A stretch of 58,384 nucleotides of DNA from the NCBI RefSeq assembly GCF_001999335.1, contig NZ_MLHS01000039.1:1-58384 (forward strand), read 5' to 3'. Each line of letters opens with the position of its first letter. Positions within the stretch are counted from its first letter, which is position 1. Below, one piece after another: positions 40,014-49,572 of the stretch. The stretch comes from Rodentibacter sp. Ppn85. Its GTDB lineage: Bacteria > Pseudomonadota > Gammaproteobacteria > Enterobacterales > Pasteurellaceae. The translations under genes were made by a program, and so were the position numbers. Below the pieces are notes generated by a model. It did no database searches. It saw only the letters and a list, made by a program, of their open reading frames with translations, and was not told where the DNA came from.

Positions 40014-41774
40014 ATGGACAAACTTCGTCAAAAATACCTGCAAAAATGGCTACATGCGCAACAGCAACCAATAAAAAAATTAATGCGCGCTAATATTGCC
40101 CTTGCCACATTCTCTTCCATCATTTTGGTGATACAGACTTATCTCCTTGCAACCTTGCTTGATAAACTTATCATGCAGAATATACCGCGTGACGAACTCA
40201 TTCCTTATTTTATCGGCTTAATTTTCAGTTTTGCTTTACGCGCCTTAATTTTATGGATGCGCGAAAAAATCGGTTTTGAAGCCGGCCGCCAATTACGCAA
40301 TCATATTCGCCGGCAAATTCTGGATAAAATTCACCTTGTCGGGCCGGCGACAATCAATCAAAAACCGGCCGGAAGCTGGGCAAGCATTATGCTGGAACAG
40401 GTAGAAAATTTACATAATTTTTATGCCCGATTCCTACCGCAACAAAGCCTTTCCGTGATTGTCCCGATAGTTATTTTGATCTCGGTCTTTCCGCTAAATT
40501 GGGCAGCAGCATTAATCCTAATGGTTACGGCGCCCTTAATACCGCTCTTTATGATTCTTGTGGGGATTGCTGCGGCAGACAGTAGCCAGAAGAATATGGA
40601 CACTCTCGCCCGTTTAAGTGCGCAATTTTTGGATCGCTTACGCGGACTTGAAACTTTACGGCTTTTTAACCGCTCTTCCGAACAAATCCAACACATTGAA
40701 AAAACAACGGAGCATTTCCGTGAAACCACAATGGATGTGCTAAAACTCGCCTTTCTATCCTCTGCCGTTTTGGAATTTTTTACCTCTATTTCTATTGCGT
40801 TAATGGCAGTCTATTTTGGTTTCAGCTATTTAGGACAAATAGAATTTGGCACTTACAGCGCACCGCTTACCCTTTTTATCGGTTTCTTTTGTTTAATTCT
40901 CGCACCGGAGTTTTATCAACCGCTACGCGACCTCGGCACTTATTATCACGATCGCGCCGCCGGTATCGGGGCGGCTGATGTCATTGTCGATTTTTTAGAA
41001 ACCGATTACCTCACCACTCAACAAAATAAGCGTACGATCACCTTTGAAAGTGCGGTTGAAATTCGGGCAGAAAATTTAGTCGTACTTTCCTCCCAAGGAG
41101 TACCACTCACCCAACCGCTTAGTTTTCATATTCCGAGCAATCACAATGTGGCGTTAGTCGGGCAAAGCGGAGCCGGAAAAACCTCTCTAATAAATGCTAT
41201 TTTAGGTTTTTTGCCTTATCAAGGTTCATTAAAAATCAACGGGCAAGAACTACGTGAAAGCGATCTCGCAAACTGGCGCAAACATATCGCTTGGGTAGGG
41301 CAAAATCCCTTGTTATTGCAAGGTACAATCAAAGAAAATCTGCTGCTTGGCGATATTCAGGCAAGTGATGAAGAAATTGATCGGGCCTTATCTCTCGCAC
41401 AGGCTAAAGAGTTTACCGATAAACTAGGCTTAGACCACGAGATAAAAGACGGCGGTTTGGGCATTTCGGTAGGGCAGGCGCAACGTCTTGCCATTGCACG
41501 CGCACTTTTAAGAAAAGGGAAATTGATCTTACTTGATGAGCCGACAGCAAGCCTCGATGCCCAATCTGAAAATTTAGTGCTACAAACTTTAAGTGAAATA
41601 AGCTGTTATCAAACCACGTTGATGATTACCCATCGCATTGAAGAATTAAAACAATGCGATCAAATTTTGGTGATGCAACAAGGTGCAATAGTTCAGAGAG
41701 GTGATTTTTCACAACTCAGAAATAACGGTTTTTTTGCCGAATTACTCGCTCAACGACAACAGGATATCCAATAA
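40014..41774 (+). CDS. cydD: Cysteine/glutathione ABC exporter subunit CydD
   Basis: This 586-residue half-transporter has an N-terminal membrane domain with six segments (about 25-315) and a C-terminal ATPase. Walker A is GQSGAGKTS, the signature is the CydD-type ISVGQAQRLAIAR (not LSGGQ) and Walker B is LILLDEPTA. With CydC it exports cysteine and glutathione to the periplasm, which is needed to assemble cytochrome bd. Its stop overlaps the cydC start by one base. Confidence 0.95.
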   Translation: MDKLRQKYLQKWLHAQQQPIKKLMRANIALATFSSIILVIQTYLLATLLDKLIMQNIPRDELIPYFIGLIFSFALRALILWMREKIGFEAGRQLRNHIRRQILDKIHLVGPATINQKPAGSWASIMLEQVENLHNFYARFLPQQSLSVIVPIVILISVFPLNWAAALILMVTAPLIPLFMILVGIAAADSSQKNMDTLARLSAQFLDRLRGLETLRLFNRSSEQIQHIEKTTEHFRETTMDVLKLAFLSSAVLEFFTSISIALMAVYFGFSYLGQIEFGTYSAPLTLFIGFFCLILAPEFYQPLRDLGTYYHDRAAGIGAADVIVDFLETDYLTTQQNKRTITFESAVEIRAENLVVLSSQGVPLTQPLSFHIPSNHNVALVGQSGAGKTSLINAILGFLPYQGSLKINGQELRESDLANWRKHIAWVGQNPLLLQGTIKENLLLGDIQASDEEIDRALSLAQAKEFTDKLGLDHEIKDGGLGISVGQAQRLAIARALLRKGKLILLDEPTASLDAQSENLVLQTLSEISCYQTTLMITHRIEELKQCDQILVMQQGAIVQRGDFSQLRNNGFFAELLAQRQQDIQ

Positions 41775-43501
41775 TGCGTGCATTACTGCCTTTTATACGT
41801 TTATTTAAGTTTGCCAAATTACCGTTAATTTTAGGTTTAGTGTTAATGATTTCCGGATTGGCTTCCAGTATGGGATTGCTTACCTTATCGGGATGGTTCT
41901 TGGCAGCAACCGCTATTGCCGGACTTGGTACGCTGTTTAACTTTTTTTATCCTTCCGCCAGCGTGCGAGGGTTGGCGATTGGACGCACGATCGCACGTTA
42001 TTTTGAAAAAATCGTCACTCACGATGCCACTTTTCGTATTTTAGCTCAATTACGCGTCCAAGTATTTAAGAGAATTATTCCCTTAAGCCCAGCCGTACTC
42101 AATCGCTATCGTAACAGTGATTTGTTAAATCGCCTGGTTTCTGATGTAGATACCCTAGACAGCCTTTATTTACGTTTACTTGCCCCTTTTTTCACGTCAA
42201 TCTTTATCACGATTGCCATGACAATTGGTTTAAGCTTTATTAATGTACCGCTCGCATTGGGTTTAGGGGCATTTTTATTGTTCTTATTAGTGCTGATTCC
42301 AATCATTTTCTATCGTTTAGGGAAACAGTTTGGCGAACCTTTAATCCATGCTAGAGCCAATTACCGCACACAATTTTTGGAATTTATTCAGGCCCAAGCC
42401 GAACTCCTATTGTTTAATGCGGAAAAACAAGTAAAAGAAAAAATGGCGGTAACTGAGAGAAATTGGCAAACGGATCAAGCCAAAGAAGCAAAATTAAGCG
42501 GATTTTCCACCGCACTTGTCCTCTTCCTAAACGGCTTGCTCATTTGTGCAATGTTGTGGTTTAGCAGCCAAGCGGATTTTGGTACGAACGAATATCGAGC
42601 TGCCTTTATTGCTCTCTTCACCTTTGCGGCGTTAGCTGCTTTTGAAATTATTATGCCACTGGGTACAGCATTTTTGCATATCGGTCAAATCATCGCCGCA
42701 GCAGAACGAGTAACCGATATTATTGAACAACAACCCTTAGTTGAATTTCAAGGCAACGCCGAATTTAAACCGCAAGAGCGATTAATTTCTGCAAAGAATT
42801 TGAGTTTTACCTATCCTGAAAGAGAAAATCTTGCACTGGACAACCTCATGCTTGATTTGGAACAAGGGCAAAAAATTGCTGTTCTTGGTAAAACGGGGAG
42901 CGGAAAATCAACATTACTGCAATTATTGGTACGCAACTATGATGCCAATCAGGGAGAGCTTTTACTCGCAGATAAACCCGTTTCACTCTATTCCGAACAG
43001 ACGTTACGTGAGCAATTTTGCTTTTTAACTCAGCGGGTACATGTGTTTAGCGATAGTCTACGTCAAAATTTACAGTTTGCCGCCCACGAAAAAATCTCCG
43101 ATGAGAAAATGATCGAGGTACTCAACCAAGTGGGATTGGGCAAATTATTAGATCAAACACAGGGATTAAATATATGGCTTGGTGACGGCGGTCGCCCTCT
43201 CTCCGGCGGTGAACAGCGCCGCCTGGGAATTGCACGAATATTATTAAATAATGCGCCGATTTTATTGTTAGACGAACCCACAGAGGGGCTTGATCGCGAT
43301 ACGGAATGCCAAATTTTACGTTTAATTTTACAACATGCGGAAAACAAAACCCTGATCATGGTTACCCACCGTTTAACTGCAATTGAACAATTTGACACAA
43401 TTTGTGTAATAGATGAAGGGAAATTGATTGAAAAAGGCAATTACGACAGTCTAATCAAAAAAGAAAACGGATTTTTCAAACGATTAGTGGAACGGATATA
43501 A
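41774..43501 (+). CDS. cydC: Cysteine/glutathione ABC exporter subunit CydC
   Basis: This 575-residue half-transporter pairs with CydD. Six membrane segments occupy about residues 15-310. The ATPase has GKTGSGKST, LSGGEQRRLGIAR and ILLLDEPTEGLD. The start ATG shares one base with the cydD TAA, so the pair is translationally coupled. The gene converges on the 4.5S RNA gene, whose 3' end is 19 bases beyond the cydC stop. Confidence 0.95.
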   Translation: MRALLPFIRLFKFAKLPLILGLVLMISGLASSMGLLTLSGWFLAATAIAGLGTLFNFFYPSASVRGLAIGRTIARYFEKIVTHDATFRILAQLRVQVFKRIIPLSPAVLNRYRNSDLLNRLVSDVDTLDSLYLRLLAPFFTSIFITIAMTIGLSFINVPLALGLGAFLLFLLVLIPIIFYRLGKQFGEPLIHARANYRTQFLEFIQAQAELLLFNAEKQVKEKMAVTERNWQTDQAKEAKLSGFSTALVLFLNGLLICAMLWFSSQADFGTNEYRAAFIALFTFAALAAFEIIMPLGTAFLHIGQIIAAAERVTDIIEQQPLVEFQGNAEFKPQERLISAKNLSFTYPERENLALDNLMLDLEQGQKIAVLGKTGSGKSTLLQLLVRNYDANQGELLLADKPVSLYSEQTLREQFCFLTQRVHVFSDSLRQNLQFAAHEKISDEKMIEVLNQVGLGKLLDQTQGLNIWLGDGGRPLSGGEQRRLGIARILLNNAPILLLDEPTEGLDRDTECQILRLILQHAENKTLIMVTHRLTAIEQFDTICVIDEGKLIEKGNYDSLIKKENGFFKRLVERI

Positions 43502-43520
43502 GAAAAAGAAGAAATTGGGC

Positions 43521-43630
43521 GGAAACCTTCCCAGCTTATTCTCGGCACACAGAAATTCCGACTTTGGCTGCTTTCTTCCGAACCTGACCGGGTAAACCGG
43601 ACACCGTTGCGAGAGACCGAGAAGGTTTCC
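43521..43630 (-). ncRNA. ffs: Signal recognition particle RNA (4.5S RNA)
   Basis: On the minus strand a 110-base RNA starts GGAAACCTTC and ends GAAGGTTTCC, so its ends pair perfectly. The middle carries the SRP domain-IV signature: GTTTACCCGGTCAGG, a GGAA tetraloop in TTCGGAAGA, and AAGCAGCCAA, matching E. coli 4.5S RNA closely. The stem next to the tetraloop has UC/GA where E. coli has CC/GG, a compensated change. Length matches E. coli (114). A T-rich tract follows the 3' end. It binds Ffh and directs membrane proteins to the translocon. Apparent reading frames across it on both strands are not genes. Confidence 0.95.
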
Positions 43631-43751
43631 ATTGATATCGCAATGCGACTGCGCGCTATTATGCAAGAATTAAATGACCATTGCAAAGATTAATTGCACA
43701 CAATGATGAATTTGACGAGAATTTAAACCGCACTTTTCAGGAATGGGCAAA

Positions 43752-44219
43752 ATGAACTATTTACAATATTACCCCGTTGATGTAGTGAATGGCGAAGGAA
43801 CACGCTGTACTCTTTTTGTGAGTGGCTGTACCCATGGCTGCAAGGCTTGCTACAACCAAAAAAGTTGGTCGTTCAGTGCCGGCGTAGTATTTGATGAGGC
43901 GATGGAACAACAGATTATCAGTGATTTAAAGGATACCCGTATCAAACGCCAAGGTTTAACACTGTCCGGTGGCGATCCATTACATCCTCGCAACATAGAA
44001 ACGCTCTTGCCTTTCGTACAACGGGTAAAACGTGAATGCCCCGACAAAGATATTTGGGTATGGACAGGTTACAAATTAGCAGAGCTGGATGAAAATCAGC
44101 GAGCTATGTTACCCTATATTGATGTCCTCATTGACGGAAAATTTGAACAAGAAAAAGCCGATCCAAGCTTGGTTTGGCGGGGATCGGCGAATCAGGTGAT
44201 TCATCGGTTTAAACTTTAG
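43752..44219 (+). CDS. nrdG: Anaerobic ribonucleotide reductase activase
   Basis: This 155-residue radical-SAM enzyme installs the glycyl radical on NrdD for anaerobic deoxyribonucleotide synthesis. The cluster cysteines are in CTHGCKACYN (CX3CX2C), preceded by VVNGEGTRCTLFVSG. An in-frame ATG at 43743 adds three residues but has its AGGA directly against it; from 43752 the same AGGA is well spaced. nrdD is not in the window. The gene converges with the TatD-family hydrolase, overlapping by four bases. Confidence 0.95.
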   Translation: MNYLQYYPVDVVNGEGTRCTLFVSGCTHGCKACYNQKSWSFSAGVVFDEAMEQQIISDLKDTRIKRQGLTLSGGDPLHPRNIETLLPFVQRVKRECPDKDIWVWTGYKLAELDENQRAMLPYIDVLIDGKFEQEKADPSLVWRGSANQVIHRFKL

Positions 44220-45004
44220 CCAAACAACTTTATACTATTTTCCCAAATCACCTGTTTGACCAATTCCTGTGATTCATTGCGTAACGAACACAATGCCTTA
44301 AAACTTTCCACAATCCGCTCAGGACGATTCGGTTGCCCTCGGAAACCAAACACCGGCATATCAGGACTATCCGTTTCCAACACCAAGGCATCCAAAGGTA
44401 ATTTTGCAATCGCTTGGCGGGTTTTATTAGCCCGTTGATAAGTAATGGTGCCACCGACACCGATTTTATAACCAAGATCCACAAACCGTTTGGCTTGCTC
44501 ATAACTACCGGCAAAACCATGTATCACGCCATATTTAGGCAATGAAATGCGTTTTAAAAAGGTAAACACTTGATCATGAGATTTTCGGCTGTGAATATTC
44601 ACGGGCAAAGCAAATTGTTTCGCAAAATAAAGCTGACTTTCAAAAAAATGGCATTGTTTTTGCCAAAGTTCGTCCGTTAATAAATCGGGGATCGCTCGTT
44701 CCAAACCAATTTCCGCCAGCGCCGTACAATTTCTATCGCGCTGTCCCAACGCTTGTTCTAACAGTGATAAATCATTTTCCGAATGTTCTCTAATATAAAG
44801 CGGGTGCAAGCCTAGCCCGTAATATAAATTTTGCGGATAAAGTGCGGTCATTTTTTGGATTGTTTTGAAATCCCGTTCGAGCACCGCAACAATCAAAATT
44901 TTTTGTACATCGGCTTGCTTGGCATTTCCTATTAATTGTGAAAGGGATTCGCCGGTAAATTGCTGCAAATAATCAAGGTGGGTATGAGTATCGAAAAAAA
45001 GCAT
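44216..45004 (-). CDS. yjjV: TatD-family metal-dependent hydrolase (YjjV-like)
   Basis: This 262-residue TIM-barrel hydrolase begins FDTHTHLDYL, with the HxH metal ligands. Other ligands are in LAEIGLE (Glu), NIHSRKSHD (His), IHGFAGS (His) and LETDSPDMP (Asp). The family includes metal-dependent deoxyribonucleases and D-tyrosyl-tRNA or phosphoesterase-like enzymes; the exact substrate is unknown. YjjV is the closest E. coli relative by length and motifs. It lies 30 bases after the unrecognised gene at 45035. Confidence 0.88.
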   Translation of the reverse strand: MLFFDTHTHLDYLQQFTGESLSQLIGNAKQADVQKILIVAVLERDFKTIQKMTALYPQNLYYGLGLHPLYIREHSENDLSLLEQALGQRDRNCTALAEIGLERAIPDLLTDELWQKQCHFFESQLYFAKQFALPVNIHSRKSHDQVFTFLKRISLPKYGVIHGFAGSYEQAKRFVDLGYKIGVGGTITYQRANKTRQAIAKLPLDALVLETDSPDMPVFGFRGQPNRPERIVESFKALCSLRNESQELVKQVIWENSIKLFG

Positions 45005-45034
45005 AGTTATTTAATTTAGTCAAACGCTATTATT

Positions 45035-45589
45035 TTACTCTTGATCTTCCTGCTCAATCAACAGCCAATCAATTTCATCGCTAATATCCTCTTCCTCATG
45101 TAACCCATTTATAAAACGGGAATGACAACAATCACTATCCAATTCCGATAATGCCCAATTAGGTTCTCCTGCACGAGGATTCCCCTCATCTAATAAAGAA
45201 ATAAATTGCTCAGTAACTGTTTGTGTATAGAGTTGCAAATACCTTTCTAACTCTTCAGGAGAAAGGCATTGTTTCACTTTTTTATGTAATGCGATAAATT
45301 CATCGCTTTCCTCCGCATATTCTTGGGTATAGTAAATATGCTTGCTCACCTCACGATTAATTTTTTCCAATTCTCTTAAAACAGCAAATCGAGCAAATTG
45401 AGGGATATTTTCTTTAATTTCACTGATTGCCCAAGAAAACGGTTTCTTTGAACCTGCTTTTCTCATTTTATTTATCAAAGCAAGCAAATTATTTTGTTCT
45501 TGTTCCGTAAGAGAATGAATTGCATTAAGGTAATATTCTCTTTGATAATCCTCATATTCTGCTTCAACAATTTTAATCAATTCTTCCAT
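45035..45589 (-). CDS. Hypothetical acidic helical protein
   Basis: I do not recognise this 184-residue protein. It has no signal peptide or membrane segment. It is rich in Glu and predicted helices, with a strongly acidic C-terminus (EEEDISDEIDWLLIEQEDQE, the last 20). A segment NWALSELDSDCCHSRFINGL near 150-170 has two adjacent cysteines. The start at 45589 is chosen because a GGGGAAAA lies just upstream; an ATG at 45604 adds five residues. It sits between ppiB, which has its own terminator, and the TatD-family gene, and is probably co-transcribed with the latter. Confidence 0.75.
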   Translation of the reverse strand: MEELIKIVEAEYEDYQREYYLNAIHSLTEQEQNNLLALINKMRKAGSKKPFSWAISEIKENIPQFARFAVLRELEKINREVSKHIYYTQEYAEESDEFIALHKKVKQCLSPEELERYLQLYTQTVTEQFISLLDEGNPRAGEPNWALSELDSDCCHSRFINGLHEEEDISDEIDWLLIEQEDQE

Positions 45590-45620
45590 TAATGTTTTCC
45601 CCATTGGTTATTTTAAGTAA

Positions 45621-45650
45621 GAAAACCTGAGACAAAGCTCAGGTTTCTTT
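45621..45650 (-). terminator. Terminator of ppiB
   Basis: On the minus strand AAACCTGAG pairs exactly with CTCAGGTTT across a six-base loop, followed by TTC, right after the ppiB stop. Confidence 0.75.
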
Positions 45651-45652
45651 CT

Positions 45653-46162
45653 TTATTCTACGCTAACGGAATTAATCACCACATCTTCCGTCGGCACGTC
45701 TTGGTGAAAACCTTTACTCCCTGTTTTTACACCCTTGATTTTATCTACCACATCCATGCCTTCAACCACTTCACCAAACACGGCATAGCCCCATTCTTGC
45801 ACAACGTTTTTACCAAACATTTCTTTAGAACGATGATCTAAAAAAGTATTATCCGCTACATTAATAAAAAATTGTGCCGTTGCCGAATGCGGGTCAGAGG
45901 TGCGTGCCATTGCAATAGTGCCGCGTTTATTGCTCAATCCGTTTGCCGCTTCGTTTTGGATTGGCGCATTGGTATTTTTCTCTTTCATTCCGCTTTCCAT
46001 ACCGCCACCTTGAATCATAAATCCATCAATTACGCGGTGGAAAATTGTGTTATTATAAAAGCCCTCTTTACAGTAATTTAAGAAATTTTCTGCCGTAACA
46101 GGGGCTTTATCAAAATCTAATTTAATTTTAATATCGCCAAAGTTTGTGTGTAACGTAACCAT
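45653..46162 (-). CDS. ppiB: Cytoplasmic peptidyl-prolyl cis-trans isomerase (cyclophilin)
   Basis: This 169-residue cyclophilin speeds proline isomerisation during protein folding. [13 protein letters not shown] (about 41-53, catalytic Arg), [18 protein letters not shown] and [14 protein letters not shown] are family signatures. No signal peptide is present, so it is the cytoplasmic form. An AAGGA ribosome site precedes the start. It is divergent from cysS. Confidence 0.96.
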   Translation of the reverse strand: MVTLHTNFGDIKIKLDFDKAPVTAENFLNYCKEGFYNNTIFHRVIDGFMIQGGGMESGMKEKNTNAPIQNEAANGLSNKRGTIAMARTSDPHSATAQFFINVADNTFLDHRSKEMFGKNVVQEWGYAVFGEVVEGMDVVDKIKGVKTGSKGFHQDVPTEDVVINSVSVE

Positions 46163-46263
46163 TTTGTTTTCCTTATGAAAAATTGAGGGCTACATTATTC
46201 CACAATCAAGCTAAAAGTGCTATAAAGTACGGTCAGTTTTTACCATATTCTACGAGCTTAACC

Positions 46264-47643
46264 ATGCTAAAAATCTTCAATACCCTAACCCGAGAAAAAG
46301 AAATTTTTAAACCTATTCGTGAAAATAACGTGGGAATGTATGTGTGCGGTGTCACGGTTTATGACCTATGCCATATCGGTCATGGACGAACGTTTGTTTC
46401 CTTTGATGTGATCGCCCGTTATTTACGTTATTTAGGCTACAATTTAACCTATGTACGCAATATTACCGATGTGGATGACAAAATCATCAAACGAGCATTA
46501 GAAAACCAAGAAACCTGCGAACAATTAGTTGATCGCATGGTTGCTGAAATGTACAAGGATTTCGATGCATTGAATATTTTACGTCCGGATTTTGAACCGC
46601 GCGCCACCCATCATATTCCTGAAATTATTGCACTCGTTGAAAAATTAATTCAGCGAGGGCATGCTTATGTCGCACAAAACGGGGATGTAATGTTCGATGT
46701 GGAAAGTTTCAAAGAATACGGCCAATTATCCCGTCAAGATCTAGAGCAATTACAAGCCGGCGCACGGGTTGATATATCCGATGTGAAGAAAAATCCGATG
46801 GATTTCGTACTATGGAAAATGTCAAAAGAGAACGAACCGAGTTGGGATTCACCTTGGGGAGCCGGTCGCCCGGGGTGGCATATTGAATGCTCGGCGATGA
46901 ACAGTAAACAACTCGGTAATCATTTTGATATTCACGGTGGCGGTTCCGATTTAATGTTCCCACACCATGAAAACGAAATTGCCCAATCATGCTGTGCTCA
47001 CGACGGGAAATATGTCAACTACTGGATTCACTCCGGAATGATTATGGTCGATAAAGAAAAAATGTCGAAATCTCTCGGCAATTTCTTTACGATTCGTGAT
47101 GTACTGAGCCATTATGATGCCGAAAGTGTACGTTATTTTCTGTTATCCGCCCATTATCGCAGCCAGCTAAATTATAGTGAGGAAAACTTAAATCTCGCTC
47201 ACAGTGCGTTAGAACGATTATATACTGCATTGAGAGGAACGGATCAAAGTGCGGTCGCTTTTGGCGGAGAAAATTTTGTTGCAGTGTTCCGTAATGCAAT
47301 GGATGATGATTTCAACACACCCAATGCGATTTCTGTTTTATTTGAAATGGCAAAAGAAATCAATAAATTAAAATCAGAAAATCAAGAGTTGGCAGACGGT
47401 TTGGCTGCCCGCTTACGCGAATTGGCAAACATTCTCGGATTACTTGAACAAGATCCCGAACAATTTTTGCAGTCGGGAGCTAATAATGAAGAAATCGCTA
47501 AGATAGAAAATTTAATCAAGCAACGTAATGATGCCAGAGTAGCCAAGGATTGGTCTGCTGCCGACACTGCCCGCAACGAACTCAATGCAATGGGCATTAT
47601 TTTGGAAGACGGACCAAGCGGTACAATTTGGCGTAAACAATAA
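46264..47643 (+). CDS. cysS: Cysteinyl-tRNA synthetase
   Basis: This 459-residue class I synthetase charges tRNA-Cys. The zinc-binding Cys28 is in YVCGVTVYD, the HIGH motif is at 37-40, WHIECSAM holds further zinc ligands and [10 protein letters not shown] is the KMSKS motif (about 263-272). An upstream in-frame ATG at 46183 would add 27 residues not found in the family, and the standard [10 protein letters not shown] start is at 46264. Ribosome site is weak. A tRNA-Cys gene is also in this window at 10608. Confidence 0.97.
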   Translation: MLKIFNTLTREKEIFKPIRENNVGMYVCGVTVYDLCHIGHGRTFVSFDVIARYLRYLGYNLTYVRNITDVDDKIIKRALENQETCEQLVDRMVAEMYKDFDALNILRPDFEPRATHHIPEIIALVEKLIQRGHAYVAQNGDVMFDVESFKEYGQLSRQDLEQLQAGARVDISDVKKNPMDFVLWKMSKENEPSWDSPWGAGRPGWHIECSAMNSKQLGNHFDIHGGGSDLMFPHHENEIAQSCCAHDGKYVNYWIHSGMIMVDKEKMSKSLGNFFTIRDVLSHYDAESVRYFLLSAHYRSQLNYSEENLNLAHSALERLYTALRGTDQSAVAFGGENFVAVFRNAMDDDFNTPNAISVLFEMAKEINKLKSENQELADGLAARLRELANILGLLEQDPEQFLQSGANNEEIAKIENLIKQRNDARVAKDWSAADTARNELNAMGIILEDGPSGTIWRKQ

Positions 47644-47649
47644 TGTTAA

Positions 47650-47693
47650 AAAACTAAAAAGTGCGGTCAATTTTGATTGCACTTTTTAGTTAA
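47650..47693 (+). terminator. Terminator of cysS built on an uptake signal
   Basis: AACTAAAAAGTGCGGTCAA (positions 47652-47670) faces TGATTGCACTTTTTAGTT with one mismatch. The first arm contains an exact uptake signal; the second has a single changed base. A long hairpin with a T-run results. Confidence 0.85.
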
Positions 47694-47732
47694 CTATTTT
47701 TAAGTACCCATTCAATAGGTTTGAATAATTTT

Positions 47733-47748
47733 TATGATCAAAGTCACA
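47733..47748. promoter_or_regulatory. Probable CRP-binding site upstream of lldP
   Basis: TATGATCAAAGTCACA matches TGTGA-N6-TCACA with one mismatch, about 100 bases before the lldP start. Confidence 0.55.
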
Positions 47749-47848
47749 ATTTTTCAACATTTTACTTTATTTATCTAATAACTTATTTACAATTCACTAC
47801 CAATTGACGTAACAATCTTAAAGAACCCCTAGTTATATAAGGAATCCT

Positions 47849-49444
47849 ATGGCTCTTTTTTTTAGTATCTTTCCAATTGTTTTACTTATTTATCTAATGG
47901 TAAAACGTAATGCTCTCCCTTCTTATGTTGCTCTTCCTTGGATTGCCGTGGTTGTGCTGATTATTCAACTTATTTATTTTGGTACCGATATTTCAACAGT
48001 CAGTGCCAATATCGTTTCTGCAATCATTGCGGTGCAAACTCCTATTACGGTTATTTTCGGAGCGATTTTATTCAATCGTTTTTCAGAAACGTCCGGTGTA
48101 ACCGATACATTGCGTAAATGGTTAGGTAAAATCAACCCAAATCCGGTCGCACAAATAATGATTATCGGTTGGGCCTTTGCTTTTATGATTGAAGGTGCCA
48201 GTGGTTTTGGTACACCTGCTGCAATTGCCGCTCCTATTCTTGTCGGCTTAGGCTTTAATCCAATAAAAGTTGCCGTTTTAGCATTAATTATGAACTCAGT
48301 TCCCGTTTCTTTTGGGGCGGTAGGTACGCCAACTTGGTTTGGCTTTGGTCCGTTAAATTTAGCAGAGAGTCAAATACTTGAAATAGGTTCAATGACGGCA
48401 ATTATTCATGCTTTTGCCGCATTAGTCATTCCACTCATTGCGTTACGTTTTATCGTTTCAGGAAAGGAAATCCGCCAAAATATTGTGTTTATTTATATTA
48501 GTATTTTTGCGTGCATTATCCCTTATTTCTTCCTTGCACAAATAAATTATGAATTCCCGTCTTTAGTTGGCGGTGCAATCGGTATGTTTATTTCCGTATT
48601 TGTAGCTAATAAAGGTATCGGTTTAACGAAAGTAGAAAATACATTAGATAATACGGGAATCAGAGGTAAAGAAGTAGCTAAAGCATTATTGCCAACAGGC
48701 TTGCTGATTTTGTTTTTAATCGTAACCCGTATTCAACAGTTGCCATTCAAAGCAATGATGAACGATGCAACAACTTGGTTTGCATTACAACTTGGCTCTC
48801 TCGGACAATTTGAAATCAGCAAAGGCTTAATTTTCAGCTTAAAAGAAATTTTCGGGACAAATGTAAGTGCCAGCTACAAGTTACTTTATGTTCCGGCTTT
48901 AATTCCATTTATTATTACCGTTCTAATTTGTATACCGTTGTTTACAATGAACACTCAAAAAACCAAAGAGATTTTTATTGGTAGTTTGAAACAATCCAGA
49001 AACCCATTTTATGCACTTGTCGGTGCGTTAATCATGGTAAACTTGATGCTTGTTGGCGGTGATGCTTCAATGGTGAAAATTATCGGTAAAAGCTTTGCTC
49101 AAGCAACCGGAGAATATTGGACTCTCTTCGCTTCTTACTTAGGAGCGGTGGGGGCGTTCTTCTCAGGTTCCAATACCGTCTCAAATCTCACCTTCGGTAG
49201 TGTTCAATTATCAACCGCAGAAATTACCGGGTTATCGACAAGCCTCATTCTAGCGTTACAATCTGTTGGTGGTGCGATGGGGAACATGGTTTGTATTAAT
49301 AATATCGTTGCGGTAAACTCAGTTTTAAATATTCAAAACCAAGAAGGTGCGATTATTAAGAAAACTGTCATACCAATGTTTGTGTATGGTGTTATTGCAG
49401 CGGTAGTGGCATTAACTATTATTCCAATGTTTTTCAACGTTTAA
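47849..49444 (+). CDS. lldP: L-lactate permease
   Basis: This 531-residue inner-membrane protein of the LctP family imports lactate with protons. About 12-14 hydrophobic segments are visible. Signatures include EGASGFGTPAAIAAPIL (about 116-132), VGTPTWFGFGPL and SGSNTVSNLTFG near 450. An AAGGA ribosome site precedes the start. lutABC lies downstream beyond a terminator, so import and oxidation of L-lactate are encoded together. Confidence 0.94.
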   Translation: MALFFSIFPIVLLIYLMVKRNALPSYVALPWIAVVVLIIQLIYFGTDISTVSANIVSAIIAVQTPITVIFGAILFNRFSETSGVTDTLRKWLGKINPNPVAQIMIIGWAFAFMIEGASGFGTPAAIAAPILVGLGFNPIKVAVLALIMNSVPVSFGAVGTPTWFGFGPLNLAESQILEIGSMTAIIHAFAALVIPLIALRFIVSGKEIRQNIVFIYISIFACIIPYFFLAQINYEFPSLVGGAIGMFISVFVANKGIGLTKVENTLDNTGIRGKEVAKALLPTGLLILFLIVTRIQQLPFKAMMNDATTWFALQLGSLGQFEISKGLIFSLKEIFGTNVSASYKLLYVPALIPFIITVLICIPLFTMNTQKTKEIFIGSLKQSRNPFYALVGALIMVNLMLVGGDASMVKIIGKSFAQATGEYWTLFASYLGAVGAFFSGSNTVSNLTFGSVQLSTAEITGLSTSLILALQSVGGAMGNMVCINNIVAVNSVLNIQNQEGAIIKKTVIPMFVYGVIAAVVALTIIPMFFNV

Positions 49445-49485
49445 TGTAGAGAAATAACACTACAAACTTAGATTTTACTCAACCT

Positions 49486-49511
49486 AAAAGGAAGTATTTA
49501 TACTTCCTTTT
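49486..49511 (+). terminator. Hairpin terminator between lldP and lutA
   Basis: AAAAGGAAGTA pairs exactly with TACTTCCTTTT across a four-base loop, ending in a T-run. It could end lldP transcripts or reduce flow into lutABC. Confidence 0.75.
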
Positions 49512-49572
49512 GTACTATAACAGTATTATAAATACGATTTTTTCTTATTCTTAATTTTAATAGGCATATCAA

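Noticed and set aside
43441-43686. An 81-codon minus-strand frame
   Set aside because: It overlaps cydC and the 4.5S RNA and has no coding support.
43502-43693. An open frame continuing in phase after the cydC stop, which looked like a readthrough extension or a gene remnant
   Set aside because: The interval is the 4.5S RNA gene on the other strand, shown by paired ends and the SRP core sequence.
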